DNA of 64,000 nt from Rothia sp. P100 (GCF_023712425.1 NZ_JAMAYG010000002.1:310001-374000), one strand, 5' to 3'. Positions 1 through 12,334 are shown, counted from the first letter of the stretch. Numbers and translations are program-made. The notes: generated by a model not told the origin, from the sequence alone.

Positions 1-2
1 AT

Positions 3-1412
<1,410 letters not shown>

Positions 1413-1541
1413 TACTCAGTGCTACCTAGCCCCTTTTCGCCATGAATTTCGCGAAAACGGGGGTATGCTAAACAGGTAGACCGGGTAGCCACCCGGCTAG
1501 TTATCGTCGGCAGTAGGTCACGCACGTCAAGGAGTTCTCCC

Positions 1542-2228
1542 ATGTCCCTGAAATACAAGGCAACCCAAAAAAGTATTGAGGGTTTGTTGAGAACTGTGTT
1601 TCGTGCTCGCGTGACCGGGCTTGAAAACTTTCCCAAAGAGGGCCCGGTCATTGTGGCCTCTAATCACTTGGCTTTCCTGGACTCGGTGATTATCTCAGCG
1701 CTCATGCCCAGGCGTGTGGCTTTTCTCGCCAAAGCTGAGTACGTCAATTCCCCGGGCGTCCGCGGCAAACTGATGAAGGCCCTCTTTCAGGTCATCGATA
1801 TTATCCCGGTCAACCGAAGTGACAAGAAAGAGTCCATGAAAGCGCTTGATAAGGCGCTTGAAAGGCTCAACGACGGTAAGGTTTTCGGCATCTACCCCGA
1901 GGGTACTCGTTCCCGTGACGGCTACCTTTACAAGGGAAAGATTGGGGTAGCCTGGTTGGCTCATATGACCGGGGCAAGGGTGGTTCCTGTCGGTTTAATC
2001 GGTACTGATAAGATTCAGAAGCCGGGCTCCAATATGGTTTATCCTCACCGTTTTACCGTGCGGGTAGGGGAGCCCATGACCTTTGAAAAGCTCGGCCCAG
2101 CGATGAGCGGCAAGCAGCGCCGCGAGACCACCGATACCATCATGGATGCTATTGCTCAGCTCTCCGGCCAGCCTCGCAAGAATGACTATAATGTATCCCC
2201 GTCGGCTGAACGCGACAGTGGAGCTTAG
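1542..2228 (+). CDS. plsC: 1-acyl-sn-glycerol-3-phosphate acyltransferase
   Basis: Acylates lysophosphatidic acid to phosphatidic acid at the membrane. The 228-residue product has the acyltransferase HX4D motif in NHLAFLDS (about residue 42) and the substrate-binding block YPEGTRSRDG (about 117-126). Both are hallmarks of the PlsC family, and the length is normal. The ATG has a good ribosome site (AAGGAG, about 9 bases upstream). It sits between uvrA and uvrC, and its stop is only 18 bases before uvrC, so it is probably cotranscribed with uvrC. Substrate preference cannot be read from the sequence. Confidence 0.92.
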   Translation: MSLKYKATQKSIEGLLRTVFRARVTGLENFPKEGPVIVASNHLAFLDSVIISALMPRRVAFLAKAEYVNSPGVRGKLMKALFQVIDIIPVNRSDKKESMKALDKALERLNDGKVFGIYPEGTRSRDGYLYKGKIGVAWLAHMTGARVVPVGLIGTDKIQKPGSNMVYPHRFTVRVGEPMTFEKLGPAMSGKQRRETTDTIMDAIAQLSGQPRKNDYNVSPSAERDSGA

Positions 2229-2246
2229 AACCCAAGGACGATCACA

Positions 2247-4280
2247 GTGGCGAACCCTGCAGATTACCGGCCCGAACCGGGGCACATCCCTACCTCACCG
2301 GGGGTCTACAGGTTTCGTGACGAGTACGGGCGCATTATCTATGTGGGTAAGGCCAAAAATCTCCGTAATCGCCTCAATTCCTATTTTGCTAACCCCTCGG
2401 GGTTGACCCCTAAGACCTATGCAATGGTGCACACCGCAGCATCGGTTGAGTGGACGGTGGTGGGCAGCGAGCTTGAATCACTGCAGCTTGAATACACCTG
2501 GATTAAAGAGTTTAAGCCGCGTTTTAACATTGCTTTCCGCGATGATAAGTCCTACCCTTACCTGGCGGTCACACTCAAAGACAGGTTCCCCCGCGCTCAG
2601 GTGATGCGCGGTGAGAAAAAGAAGGGGGTTAGGTATTTCGGGCCCTACTCCCAGGCATGGGCCATTCGTGAGACCCTAGATGCCCTGTTGCGTGTTTTCC
2701 CGGTTCGCACGTGCGCTACAGGGGTCTTTAATCGGGCCCAGGCTTCGGGTCGGCCCTGTCTACTGGGCTATATCGATAAATGTTCTGCGCCCTGTACCGG
2801 CAAAATCTCCATGCAGGATCACCAAGCGATTGCTGAGGAGCTCTGCCGTTTCATGGCGGGGGGCGCAGAAAAATATATTGCTCAGCTGACCGGTGAGATG
2901 AAAGACGCTGCTGCCGACTTCGACTTTGAAAAAGCGGCTCGACTTCGCGATGATATTGAAGCTCTTACTAAGGCCTTTGAACGCAATGCAGTGGTGCTTT
3001 CAGATTCCGTGGACGCTGACCTCTTCAATTTTGTGGAAGACGATCTTGAGGCAGCGGTCCAGGTGTTCTTTGTGCGCGGTGGGCGAATCCGTGGTCAGCG
3101 GGGGTGGATTGTTGAAAAGGTTGAAGATTCAACCCCTGAGGCGCTGACCGAACAGCTACTTGCTCAGGTTTACGGCGAAGTTGCCGCCTCGCTGGCTGCC
3201 GGAAATACGGCGTCCGAGCAGAGTTTCAATGAGCATGAAATTCCTAAAACCATCAATGTCCCTGTGCTTCCCGATAACCAGCACCACCTTGAGCAGTGGC
3301 TGACCGGTGTACGCGGTGCCAAGGTGACTATTAGCGTGCCGCAACGCGGTGAACGGGTTGAGCTGATGAGCACCGTGCAAGAAAACGCTAAGCAGGCGCT
3401 TGCACTCCACAAAACCCGCAGGGCAGGAGACATCACCACGCGCTCAGCATCCCTCGTCGAGTTGCAAGAGGCCCTTGAGCTGCCTGATCCTCTCATGAGA
3501 ATTGAGTGCTACGACATCTCCCACACTCAGGGGACCAATGTGGTGGCCTCCATGGTGGTCTTTGAGGATGGTCTGCCGAAGAAGGGGGATTACCGCAAGT
3601 TCACCATCACTGGGGATGCAGCACGTGATGATACAGCCAGCATGTATGACGTGATCTACCGCCGATTTAGGCGCTATCTCACGGATGAAAAGAAGCTGCC
3701 TGGCGAGCAGAAATCTGGTGAGATTGACGCTGACCGTCTTGATGCCATAGAACCCGCTAAATTTGCTTACCCACCGAATCTCGTGGTGGTGGACGGCGGG
3801 CAACCCCAGGTCAATGCCGCGGCGGCTGCACTGGCAGACCTGGGTATTTCCGATATCTATGTGGTGGGTATTGCCAAGCGTCTTGAAGAGCTGTGGTTGC
3901 CGCAGGATGATTTCCCCGTTATTTTGCCCCGAACCTCAGATGCTCTCTATCTGATTCAGAGAGTGCGCGATGAGGCCCACCGTTTTGCAATCACCTTTCA
4001 CCGCACCAAACGAGGTAAAGCAATGGTCGCTTCTGCCTTAGACGGCGTTGATGGGCTGGGACCAGCTAAACGGGAGGCACTTATTAAGCATTTTGGTTCG
4101 CTGAAACAGCTATCACAGGCTTCCGAAGAGGCACTTCAGGAGGTCAATGGGGTCGGACCAGCTATGGCGGCTAAAATTCGTGCTCATTTTGAAGAACAGA
4201 GAGCAACACAGCAGCCGGGAAAAGCTGAGATACCGCAGGGCGGGATCAATGTGACCACCGGTGAGGTGCTAACAGACTAG
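2247..4280 (+). CDS. uvrC: UvrABC excinuclease subunit C
   Basis: Dual-incision nuclease of nucleotide excision repair, 677 residues. An N-terminal GIY-YIG domain for the 3' cut is visible (PGVYRF and IIYVGKAKNL, residues about 18-40), followed by a UVR motif that contacts UvrB (FEKAARLRDDI, about 227), the RNase H-like domain for the 5' cut (ECYDISHTQG, about 421) and tandem helix-hairpin-helix motifs (DGLGPAKREAL, EVNGVGPAMAAKI) at the C terminus. The GTG start follows an AAGGA site and gives the usual N terminus. No defects seen. Confidence 0.97.
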   Translation: MANPADYRPEPGHIPTSPGVYRFRDEYGRIIYVGKAKNLRNRLNSYFANPSGLTPKTYAMVHTAASVEWTVVGSELESLQLEYTWIKEFKPRFNIAFRDDKSYPYLAVTLKDRFPRAQVMRGEKKKGVRYFGPYSQAWAIRETLDALLRVFPVRTCATGVFNRAQASGRPCLLGYIDKCSAPCTGKISMQDHQAIAEELCRFMAGGAEKYIAQLTGEMKDAAADFDFEKAARLRDDIEALTKAFERNAVVLSDSVDADLFNFVEDDLEAAVQVFFVRGGRIRGQRGWIVEKVEDSTPEALTEQLLAQVYGEVAASLAAGNTASEQSFNEHEIPKTINVPVLPDNQHHLEQWLTGVRGAKVTISVPQRGERVELMSTVQENAKQALALHKTRRAGDITTRSASLVELQEALELPDPLMRIECYDISHTQGTNVVASMVVFEDGLPKKGDYRKFTITGDAARDDTASMYDVIYRRFRRYLTDEKKLPGEQKSGEIDADRLDAIEPAKFAYPPNLVVVDGGQPQVNAAAAALADLGISDIYVVGIAKRLEELWLPQDDFPVILPRTSDALYLIQRVRDEAHRFAITFHRTKRGKAMVASALDGVDGLGPAKREALIKHFGSLKQLSQASEEALQEVNGVGPAMAAKIRAHFEEQRATQQPGKAEIPQGGINVTTGEVLTD

Positions 4281-4383
4281 GCAGCCTGATGCCGGCAGGC
4301 AAATCACTGGTGTTGCTCCCAGTTCTTGACCGGTGCGGTAGGCTTAAAACCGAGTGAGTCGTTCACAAATGAAAAGGCAGAGC

Positions 4384-5274
4384 ATGTCCCTCCTGAACGC
4401 TGATGAGGCTTCGAAACCGCAAATTTTAGTGATTACCGGCATTTCGGGTGCTGGACGTAACACCGCTGCCAATACCCTCGAAGATGAGGGCTGGTACGTC
4501 GTCGATAATATTCCACCCCAGATGCTTGAATCCTTGGCTGAGCTTGTCAAAAAGTCACCACAGACTATGCCCAAGTTGGCTGTGGGTATCGATGTGCGAG
4601 CTCGCCGGCTCTTAAGCGATCTTCCGGCTGCGATTAACAAACTGCGGGCATCCGATGTCAATTTTTCCATGCTTTTCTTGGATGCATCAGATAAAGATAT
4701 TATTGCCCGGTATGAGGCTCAGCGCCGCCCTCACCCCCTACAGCAGGGTGGTATGGTCGCAGATGCTATTGCTCGGGAACGTGAAATCTTCTCTGAACTG
4801 CGGGATGCAGCTGACTATGTCATTGATACATCCGGTTACAACGTCCATCAGCTGGCCAAGAAAATCCGCGAGACCTACGCCCCCGATAACGAGCGGCTCA
4901 TGCGTATTACGGTTATGAGCTTTGGCTTCAAATACGGCACGCCCACCGATGCTCACTACATGGCTGATATGCGCTTTATACCTAACCCTCACTGGGTGCC
5001 AGATTTGCGCCCGCATACCGGTAAGGACGCCCCTGTACGAGACTATGTCTTTGGGCAGGCTGGCACTGAGGAATTCATCGAAAACTATATCCGCGCGCTA
5101 CGACCTGTTATCGAGGGCTACCGTAGGGAGGGCAAACTCTACGCAACCTTCGCTATCGGTTGCACCGGTGGTAAGCACCGTTCCGTGGCGGTTTCAGAAG
5201 AGATAGCCCGCCGTTTAGAGCAGCTTGATGATGTCATTATCAATATTCACCACCGTGATATGGGGAGGGAATAA
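4384..5274 (+). CDS. rapZ: RapZ/YvcJ-family P-loop nucleotide-binding protein
   Basis: RapZ-type GTP/ATP-binding protein. In enterobacteria RapZ controls GlmS through small RNAs; the role in actinobacteria is not settled. It has the P-loop TGISGAGRNT near residue 20 and the conserved C-terminal block GCTGGKHRSVAVSEE. The ATG at 4384 is preferred because AAAAGG/GGCAG lies just upstream; in-frame GTG 4354 and ATG 4369 are possible earlier starts. Its stop overlaps the start of yvcK by one base, so the two are translationally coupled. The rapZ-yvcK-whiA order is conserved in Gram-positives. Confidence 0.93.
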   Translation: MSLLNADEASKPQILVITGISGAGRNTAANTLEDEGWYVVDNIPPQMLESLAELVKKSPQTMPKLAVGIDVRARRLLSDLPAAINKLRASDVNFSMLFLDASDKDIIARYEAQRRPHPLQQGGMVADAIAREREIFSELRDAADYVIDTSGYNVHQLAKKIRETYAPDNERLMRITVMSFGFKYGTPTDAHYMADMRFIPNPHWVPDLRPHTGKDAPVRDYVFGQAGTEEFIENYIRALRPVIEGYRREGKLYATFAIGCTGGKHRSVAVSEEIARRLEQLDDVIINIHHRDMGRE

Positions 5275-6293
5275 TGGCTGAATCTACCACGGCTCGACCG
5301 CCTGAAACCAGTCTTATCCCCGTCATTGGTAGCGGCCAAAGGCGGTCGGTTAAAGTGACCGCACTGGGGGGCGGGCACGGCCTATCGAGCTCCCTCTCTG
5401 CGCTCAAACTGGTAACGGGGTCGCTCACCGCAGTGGTGACGGTAGCCGATGACGGCGGTTCATCTGGTCTGCTTCGTCAGGAGATGGATGTGGTACCGCC
5501 AGGTGATTTGCGCATGGCGCTCTCAGCGCTCTGTGATGATACTGACTGGGGCCGCACCTGGCGTGATGCGATGCAACACAGGTTCAGCTCTTCTAAGGAG
5601 GGCGTCCCATCCAGCCTTGAAAATCATGCCTTGGGTAACCTCCTGATTGTTACTCTCTGGCAGTTACTTGATGACTGCGTGGCGGGTTTAGACTGGGCCG
5701 GTGCTCTTCTCAATGCTCGCGGCAGGGTGCTACCCATGGCTGAAATACCCATGGTGATTGAGGGAGAAGTTCTTTCTGTAGACAGTGACGGCCAGCCGGT
5801 TCGTGAAACCGTACGGGGGCAGGCAAAACTAGCTAGGGCTGGAACCATTGAGAACGTGCGTCTGTTACCTGAAGATACCGAACCCTGTGCTGAGGCGGTA
5901 AGAGCTGTTGAAGAGGCCGACTGGGTGGTCCTGGGCCCCGGCTCTTTCTACACCTCCTTGTTGCCCCACCTTCTTCTGCCGGGTTTGCGCGACTCTATTA
6001 TGCAGACGAGCGCCCAAATTTGTCTGGTGATGAACCTGGACCTTAACGCTAACGAGACCCGGGGGATGACGGCTGCCGAGCACTTGCTCGTTTTGCGTGA
6101 ATACGCTCCAGAAATTAGGGTTAACACTGTGATTTCTGACCCATCGACTGTTCAAGACAAAAAAGTCTTTGAAGATGCTGCAAGCGCGGTGGGTGCTAAG
6201 GTCTTGTGGGCTTCAGTGAGTGAAAGCGATCAGCCGGGTGTGCATGATCCGCTGAAACTCGCAGCAGCCTACAAACAAGTTTTTAAACACTGA
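5274..6293 (+). CDS. yvcK: YvcK/CofD-like UDP-GlcNAc-binding gluconeogenesis factor
   Basis: YvcK proteins bind UDP-sugars and affect cell-wall precursor supply and growth on gluconeogenic carbon sources. The 339-residue product shows the family motifs TALGGGHGLSSSLSAL near residue 28 and VADDGGSSGLLR with PPGDLRMAL near 58-85. It starts inside the rapZ stop codon (TAATG) and precedes whiA by about 60 bases. The function is assigned by family; nothing odd was seen. Confidence 0.93.
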   Translation: MAESTTARPPETSLIPVIGSGQRRSVKVTALGGGHGLSSSLSALKLVTGSLTAVVTVADDGGSSGLLRQEMDVVPPGDLRMALSALCDDTDWGRTWRDAMQHRFSSSKEGVPSSLENHALGNLLIVTLWQLLDDCVAGLDWAGALLNARGRVLPMAEIPMVIEGEVLSVDSDGQPVRETVRGQAKLARAGTIENVRLLPEDTEPCAEAVRAVEEADWVVLGPGSFYTSLLPHLLLPGLRDSIMQTSAQICLVMNLDLNANETRGMTAAEHLLVLREYAPEIRVNTVISDPSTVQDKKVFEDAASAVGAKVLWASVSESDQPGVHDPLKLAAAYKQVFKH

Positions 6294-6352
6294 TCGCAGA
6301 TCGCACGTTGCGCCCCTGAACTGGGGGCCATTGATATTTGGAGGAGAACCGT

Positions 6353-7321
6353 ATGGCCCTGACGGCTTCGGTTAAAGAAGAACTCGCACAGTGTGAGGCT
6401 AGCCGTTCATCGGTGCGTAAAGCAGAAGTAGCCACGATCTTGCGATTTACCAACGGTTTACACCTGGTAGCGGGAAAAATAGTGGTGGAGTCCGAGGTTG
6501 ATTTAGAGGCCACGGCTGAGAGGCTGCGTTACAACATCTCTGAGATGTATGGGCATGAGGCTTCTATCACTGCAGTGTCTGGCGGCGGTCTGCGCCGCGG
6601 TGGGCGTTTTGTAGTGCGCGTAGACCAGGGCGGCGAGGCCCTGGCACGCCAAACCGGTCTCTTAGACGGGCGGGGTCGTCCGGTCAGAGGCTTGCCGCCG
6701 GCTGTCGTCAACGGCTCTTTGGCTGACGCTGAAGCGGTCATGCGCGGCGCTTTCTTGGCTCATGGCTCCCTCACCGAACCCGGCCGTTCTTCGGCCTTAG
6801 AGTTTACTTGCCCGGGTGCTGAAGCTGCTCTTGCACTGGTCGGCGCCGCTCGCCGTCTTGACGTGATTGCTAAGGCTCGTGAGGTCCGCGGAGTGGACCG
6901 TGTGGTCGTCCGCGACGGTGAGACCATTAGCCTTCTGCTTGAACGCATGGGCGCTGTTGATGCACTCGATAACTGGCGCGAGCGTCGAGCCCGGAAAGAA
7001 GTACGCGCTACTGCTAATCGTCTAGCTAACTTTGATGACGCAAACCTGCGCCGCAGTGCCCAGGCCGCTGTTGCCGCTGGCGCTCGGGTTGAACGTGCCC
7101 TCGAAATTCTGGGGGAAAAGGTACCTGAACACCTGCGCTACGCTGGCGAACTGCGGGTAGCCCACAAACAGGCTTCGCTAGATGAACTCGGTAGGCTTGC
7201 TGACCCGCCGATGACCAAGGATGCTATTGCCGGTCGGATTCGCAGGCTTATCGCGATGGCAGATAAACGAGCCCAGGAGCAGGGTCTTCCTGGCACAGAG
7301 TCCACCATTCACGGTTACTAA
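6353..7321 (+). CDS. whiA: WhiA-type DNA-binding regulator
   Basis: WhiA controls sporulation septation with WhiB in Streptomyces and affects division and nucleoid organisation in other Gram-positives. The 322-residue protein has the usual N terminus ([13 protein letters not shown]), a homing-endonuclease-like N domain and a C-terminal helix-turn-helix region (about residues 230-320). The ATG at 6353 is chosen because GGAGGAG lies 8 bases upstream; an in-frame TTG at 6338 would put that site inside the gene. It is the last gene of the rapZ-yvcK-whiA group. Confidence 0.95.
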   Translation: MALTASVKEELAQCEASRSSVRKAEVATILRFTNGLHLVAGKIVVESEVDLEATAERLRYNISEMYGHEASITAVSGGGLRRGGRFVVRVDQGGEALARQTGLLDGRGRPVRGLPPAVVNGSLADAEAVMRGAFLAHGSLTEPGRSSALEFTCPGAEAALALVGAARRLDVIAKAREVRGVDRVVVRDGETISLLLERMGAVDALDNWRERRARKEVRATANRLANFDDANLRRSAQAAVAAGARVERALEILGEKVPEHLRYAGELRVAHKQASLDELGRLADPPMTKDAIAGRIRRLIAMADKRAQEQGLPGTESTIHGY

Positions 7322-7343
7322 GTTAACGTGTACGAGTTAAGCC

Positions 7344-7374
7344 GCCGGCGTTCTCTGATGTGCAGAGCGTCGGC
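7344..7374 (+). terminator. Possible weak terminator hairpin after whiA
   Basis: GCCGGCG (7344-7350) pairs with CGTCGGC (7368-7374) with one G-U pair, and the inner CTCTG pairs with CAGAG. There is no clear T tract, so it may be Rho-assisted or only a 3' stabiliser. Bases 7375-7610 hold no gene I can support. Confidence 0.4.
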
Positions 7375-7610
7375 GTCTCTTGTGACCAAAAATGGTACGT
7401 TACCGGCCGGCAGCTGACCTTAACCACCAGGGGCTTCACCCACGACTCTTGTGTGGCTTTATTTGGTTTTGTGAGGTTATATGAGTGCATTATCGGCATA
7501 TTTCTCTTCAAGAACCCGTTTATGTGTGAAAATGATGCAATATTTGGCAAAATACCCCAAAAATCACCGGTAAAAACGACAGAAACACACCAAAACTCAC
7601 ATAAACAGGG

Positions 7611-8750
<1,140 letters not shown>

Positions 8751-8792
8751 GCTGTAAAAAAACTAAATTGTCTTGAACATAAGACACTAGCT

Positions 8793-8868
8793 ACGGGTTA
8801 GCGAACGGGCATACTGGTTATGTATGCGGTTCGCTAACCCGTGCTGTATCAGCCTACATATGGTAGGC
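8793..8868 (+). promoter_or_regulatory. Two strong hairpins between gap and pgk
   Basis: A 14-bp perfect stem (8793-8806 with 8829-8842) carries an inner 6-bp stem GCATAC/GTATGC. It is followed by a second hairpin GCCTAC/GTAGGC (8852-8868), 36 bases before the pgk start. Neither has a T tract, so they look like RNA stability or processing elements or an attenuator rather than a simple terminator. Confidence 0.55.
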
Positions 8869-8904
8869 ATTACCCAAACTTTCCCTTAGAGGAGACAAAA
8901 TATC

Positions 8905-10131
8905 ATGGCTAAAACCCTTGAAGACCTGATTGCTGGTGGCGTTGCTGGCCGCCGCGTGCTCGTTCGTTCCGACCTCAACGTTCCTTTGGCAGATGGCAAG
9001 GTGACCGATGACGGTCGAGTGCGCGCATCCCTGCCCGTGCTCAAGAAGCTGACCGAGGCTGGCGCACGCGTTATCGTAACCGCTCACCTGGGCCGCCCTA
9101 AGGGCAAGGTTGATCCTCAGTACTCCATCGCACCTGCTGCGCAGCGTCTTGCCGAACTGGCTGACTTCCCCGTAGCAATCGCCACCGACCTAGTGGGCGA
9201 TGACGCTAAGGCTAAGGCTGAAGCTTTGGCGAACGGTGAGCTGCTGGTCGTTGAGAACGTACGTTTTGATGCTCGTGAAACCTCAAAGGATGAGGCTGAG
9301 CGCGCAGAGTTCGCAGCTGAGCTGGCTGCTCTGACCGGTGATAACGGCGCCTACGTCAACGACGCTTTCGGTGCTGTTCACCGCGCACATGCGTCTGTCT
9401 TTGATATTGCTAAGATTCTGCCTGCTTACCTGGGCGACCTTGTGAAGACCGAGGTCGACGTCCTGGAGAAGACCCTCAACAACCCGGAGCGTCCTTTCGT
9501 GGTGATCATGGGCGGCGCTAAGGTCTCCGATAAGTTGGCTGTCATTGATAACCTCATCGGCAAGGCTGACTCCATCCTGATCGGTGGCGGCATGGGCTAC
9601 ACCTTCGCTGTTGCTCAGGGCTACAAGGTTGGCACCTCCATCCTCGAAAAGGATCAGGTAGAAACCTGTAAGCGTTACCTGGCGGAAGCAGCAGAGAGGG
9701 GCACCGAGCTGGTCACCGCTCTGGATGTTGTCTGCGGCGATGACTTCTCGAATGATGCTAACTTCGAAATCCGCCCCATCGAAGATATGGAAGGCGGAGA
9801 GCTGGGCGAAAAGGCTGACGGCCTAGACATCGGCCCCAAGACTCGTGAACTCTTCGCAGAAAAGATTGCCGGTGCTAAGACCATCTTCTGGAACGGTCCA
9901 GTAGGCGTTGCAGAGTTCCCCAATACTGCACACGGCACCAAGGCTGTAGCTGAAGCTATCGTCGCTAACAAAGACGCTTTCAGCATCATCGGCGGCGGCG
10001 ACTCAGCAGCAGCAGTGCGCAACCTGGGCTACGCAGATGAGCAGTTCGGCCACATCTCCACCGGTGGCGGCGCTTCCCTGGAATACATCGAGGGTAAAAC
10101 TCTTCCGGGTCTGGACGCCCTGGGCGCCTAA
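8905..10131 (+). CDS. pgk: Phosphoglycerate kinase
   Basis: Transfers phosphate from 1,3-bisphosphoglycerate to ADP. The 408-residue protein shows the substrate-binding RSDLNVPL (about residues 22-29), the hinge-region GGAKVSDKL block and the nucleotide-binding GGGDSAAAV near the C terminus. An AGAGGAGA ribosome site precedes the ATG. It lies 154 bases after gap, with hairpins between, and 126 bases before tpiA. Nothing unusual in the protein. Confidence 0.98.
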   Translation: MAKTLEDLIAGGVAGRRVLVRSDLNVPLADGKVTDDGRVRASLPVLKKLTEAGARVIVTAHLGRPKGKVDPQYSIAPAAQRLAELADFPVAIATDLVGDDAKAKAEALANGELLVVENVRFDARETSKDEAERAEFAAELAALTGDNGAYVNDAFGAVHRAHASVFDIAKILPAYLGDLVKTEVDVLEKTLNNPERPFVVIMGGAKVSDKLAVIDNLIGKADSILIGGGMGYTFAVAQGYKVGTSILEKDQVETCKRYLAEAAERGTELVTALDVVCGDDFSNDANFEIRPIEDMEGGELGEKADGLDIGPKTRELFAEKIAGAKTIFWNGPVGVAEFPNTAHGTKAVAEAIVANKDAFSIIGGGDSAAAVRNLGYADEQFGHISTGGGASLEYIEGKTLPGLDALGA

Positions 10132-10142
10132 GGCCTGTCAAC

Positions 10143-10168
10143 GGCGGGTTATCGAAGGGTAGCCCGCC
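10143..10168 (+). terminator. Hairpin after pgk
   Basis: GGCGGGTTA (10143-10151) pairs with TAGCCCGCC (10160-10168) with one G-U pair. There is no clear T run, so it may be an attenuator or 3' stabiliser. A smaller hairpin ATCCCA/TGGGAT (10220-10238) sits just before the tpiA ribosome site. Confidence 0.4.
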
Positions 10169-10257
10169 CTTGCCACACTTTCACCAAATTTTTTCACACT
10201 GTGTACCTTTGGTGCACTCATCCCAGACACAATGGGATCACCAGAAAGGACGAGCCT

Positions 10258-11034
10258 ATGACTCGCAAACCGCTTATTGCCGGTAACTGGAAAATGAACA
10301 TGGACCACACCGAGGGCGTTACTCTGCTGCAGAAGCTGGCATGGACCCTCGATGACACCAACTTTGACTATGACACTGCAGAAGTAGCTGTTTTCCCTCC
10401 CTTTACCGACATCCGTTCGATACAGAGCCTGGTAGACGGCGATAAGCTAAACATTGTCTACGGTGGCCAGGATCTCTCAGACCAGGATTCCGGTGCCTAC
10501 ACCGGGGACATCTCCGGTGTCTTCCTCAACAAGCTGGGAGCTACCTATGTTCTGGTTGGTCACTCAGAGCGTCGCACCATCCACGGTGAAACTGACGCGG
10601 TTTGCGCTGCTAAGGTTCAGGCTGCTTACCGTAACGAGCTGGTCCCCGTGCTCTGCGTAGGTGAAGGTTTGGACAAGCGTGAAGCTGGCGAGCACGTTGA
10701 CTTCACCCTAGAACAGCTACGTGGCTCCATTGAGGGTCTCACCGCTGAGCAGGCTGAAACCCTGGTTGTTGCTTACGAGCCCGTTTGGGCTATCGGCACC
10801 GGCAAGGTTGCTACCGCAGCTGATGCCCAGGAGATGAGCGCAGCAATCCGCGCCGAGCTGACCAAGCTCTACTCAGCAGAGATCGCTGATAAGGTACGCG
10901 TCCTCTACGGCGGCTCAGTCAAGGCTGCTTCAGCTCCCGAAATTATGGGGGAGCAGGACGTTGACGGTGTGCTGGTGGGTGGCGCGTCGCTTGATCCCAC
11001 CGAATTCGCTAACATTGCACGTTTCAACGCGTAA
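10258..11034 (+). CDS. tpiA: Triosephosphate isomerase
   Basis: Interconverts dihydroxyacetone phosphate and glyceraldehyde 3-phosphate. It is 258 residues long with AGNWKMN at the N terminus, the catalytic His in VGHSERR (about 100), the catalytic Glu in [11 protein letters not shown] (about 172) and the phosphate loop GGSVKAA. The ATG at 10258 follows AGAAAGGA; an in-frame GTG at 10201 would add 19 unrelated residues and is rejected. Third glycolytic gene in the series. Confidence 0.98.
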   Translation: MTRKPLIAGNWKMNMDHTEGVTLLQKLAWTLDDTNFDYDTAEVAVFPPFTDIRSIQSLVDGDKLNIVYGGQDLSDQDSGAYTGDISGVFLNKLGATYVLVGHSERRTIHGETDAVCAAKVQAAYRNELVPVLCVGEGLDKREAGEHVDFTLEQLRGSIEGLTAEQAETLVVAYEPVWAIGTGKVATAADAQEMSAAIRAELTKLYSAEIADKVRVLYGGSVKAASAPEIMGEQDVDGVLVGGASLDPTEFANIARFNA

Positions 11035-11046
11035 GTAGCTCTGAGC

Positions 11047-11105
11047 GAGGACGCCGAACCGTGCCATTCCTGCACTCTTGGCAGCTGGTGCGGTTCGGCG
11101 TCCTC
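11047..11105 (+). terminator. Terminator-like hairpin after tpiA
   Basis: A long stem of at least 15 bp (from 11047 to 11105) with GCCA/TGG pairing inside follows tpiA by 12 bases. The bases after it (TCTGTGTTTC) are T-rich. It suggests that secG also has its own promoter; TATAGT at about 11184 is a candidate -10. Confidence 0.65.
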
Positions 11106-11242
11106 TCTGTGTTTCACTCAGGCTTAGCGCTAAGGGTGAACGCCCCCTCCCGTGTAAAAGGTGCGTTGGGCGTAGTATGCGCGTATAGTTTTTGTGGATG
11201 CCAATAATAGGCTCCAAGATTTTTTGAAGTGAAAGGTTCTGC

Positions 11243-11500
11243 GTGGAAACTCTTAAGATTACTCTGATGGTCGTCATCGCAATTCTGAGCGTTATGACCA
11301 TCCTGCTGGTTCTGCTGAACCGCGGTAAGGGTGGCGGTCTTTCTGATATGTTCGGTGGCGGTATGACTACCTCCCTCAACTCTTCAGGTATGGCGTCTAA
11401 GAACCTTATCCGCATGACGGTCGTCATTATTCTGCTGTGGGTTTTCGCTATTATCGGTTACGCTCTGGTACTTCGTTTTGAAACCACCGCGCTACTATAA
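11243..11500 (+). CDS. secG: Preprotein translocase subunit SecG
   Basis: Small inner subunit of the SecYEG channel. The 85-residue product has two membrane segments (about residues 5-24 and 55-77) separated by the glycine-rich linker RGKGGGLSDMFGGG, which is diagnostic for SecG. It starts at a GTG after AAAGG. The position after tpiA is the usual one in actinobacteria. Confidence 0.96.
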   Translation: METLKITLMVVIAILSVMTILLVLLNRGKGGGLSDMFGGGMTTSLNSSGMASKNLIRMTVVIILLWVFAIIGYALVLRFETTALL

Positions 11501-11511
11501 AACCTGTTTTC

Positions 11512-11563
11512 TTTAAACATTTAGCCCCCGGCTCTCACAGGAGCCGGGGGCTAAATGTTTAAA
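11512..11563. terminator. Bidirectional terminator between secG and pgl
   Basis: Perfect 23-bp inverted arms with a 6-base loop, GC-rich core (CCCCCGGCTC) and A/T-rich ends, lie between the convergent secG (+) and pgl (-). It can end transcription from both sides. Confidence 0.92.
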
Positions 11564-11566
11564 GGT

Positions 11567-12334
11567 CTAAGACGAGATGGCGTCTTGGGCTGCTAGAACC
11601 AAAGTTTCGAGCATACCTCGAGCGCCTGCCGCCGGAGTTTCTTGCAGAATCTCTGCGGTAAGCTCAGTTTCAGCCATCTGGCTAGCTTTCAGTAGACGGG
11701 CTGTCGCTTCGGCTTTATCAGACCCCGCAATCAAAAACCAGATACGCTCTGAGAAGTTGATGACTGGCAAGGTGAGGGTCACCCTGGTGGGCGGGGGCTT
11801 GGGGGAATCCTGGATCGCAAGAGTTACCTGCTGAGCTTCCAGAATCTCGGTGCGGCCCGGGAAAAGAGACGCGATATGCCCATCAGGGCCCATGCCCAAT
11901 AGGGTGAGACTGAAACGGGGGGACGCCTCGCCGTGCGGAGCAAACCGAGCTAACTCATGAGCGTAGGCTTCTGCAGCTGCTTCAGCGGTCTCGAATACAT
12001 CGCTGGCACCTATAATATGCAGGTTTTCAGCAGGTAGATCGAGTGCTTCTAAGAGAGCGTCCTTGGCCTGCTGCTCATTGCGATCTTCGTGTCCGGTGGT
12101 AACGAAACGCTCATCTGACCACCAGAAGTGCACCTTTGACCAGTCAACAGTGCTACGCAGAGGGTTCTCGGCAATGTTGGCTAGTACAGCAATCCCCATG
12201 GTGCCCCCGGTGACCGAAAGGTGGGCTAGGCCCTGTTCTGCCACGGCGGTTGAAAGGACGTTGATGATGCGGCTGCCACCGGCAAGAGCCAGTTGGCCTT
12301 TATCGGCATGGGGAACAAGAATGGGGTTAGGCAT
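11567..12334 (-). CDS. pgl: 6-phosphogluconolactonase
   Basis: Hydrolyses 6-phosphogluconolactone in the oxidative pentose phosphate pathway. The 255-residue protein has the SugarP-isomerase-like fold signatures LALAGGS, WWSDERFV and GMGPDGHIASLFPG (His for substrate handling). The ATG at 12334 overlaps the opcA stop by 8 bases, as expected for coupled translation; upstream in-frame codons would run far into opcA and are rejected. Last gene of tkt-tal-zwf-opcA-pgl. Confidence 0.95.
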   Translation of the reverse strand: MPNPILVPHADKGQLALAGGSRIINVLSTAVAEQGLAHLSVTGGTMGIAVLANIAENPLRSTVDWSKVHFWWSDERFVTTGHEDRNEQQAKDALLEALDLPAENLHIIGASDVFETAEAAAEAYAHELARFAPHGEASPRFSLTLLGMGPDGHIASLFPGRTEILEAQQVTLAIQDSPKPPPTRVTLTLPVINFSERIWFLIAGSDKAEATARLLKASQMAETELTAEILQETPAAGARGMLETLVLAAQDAISS

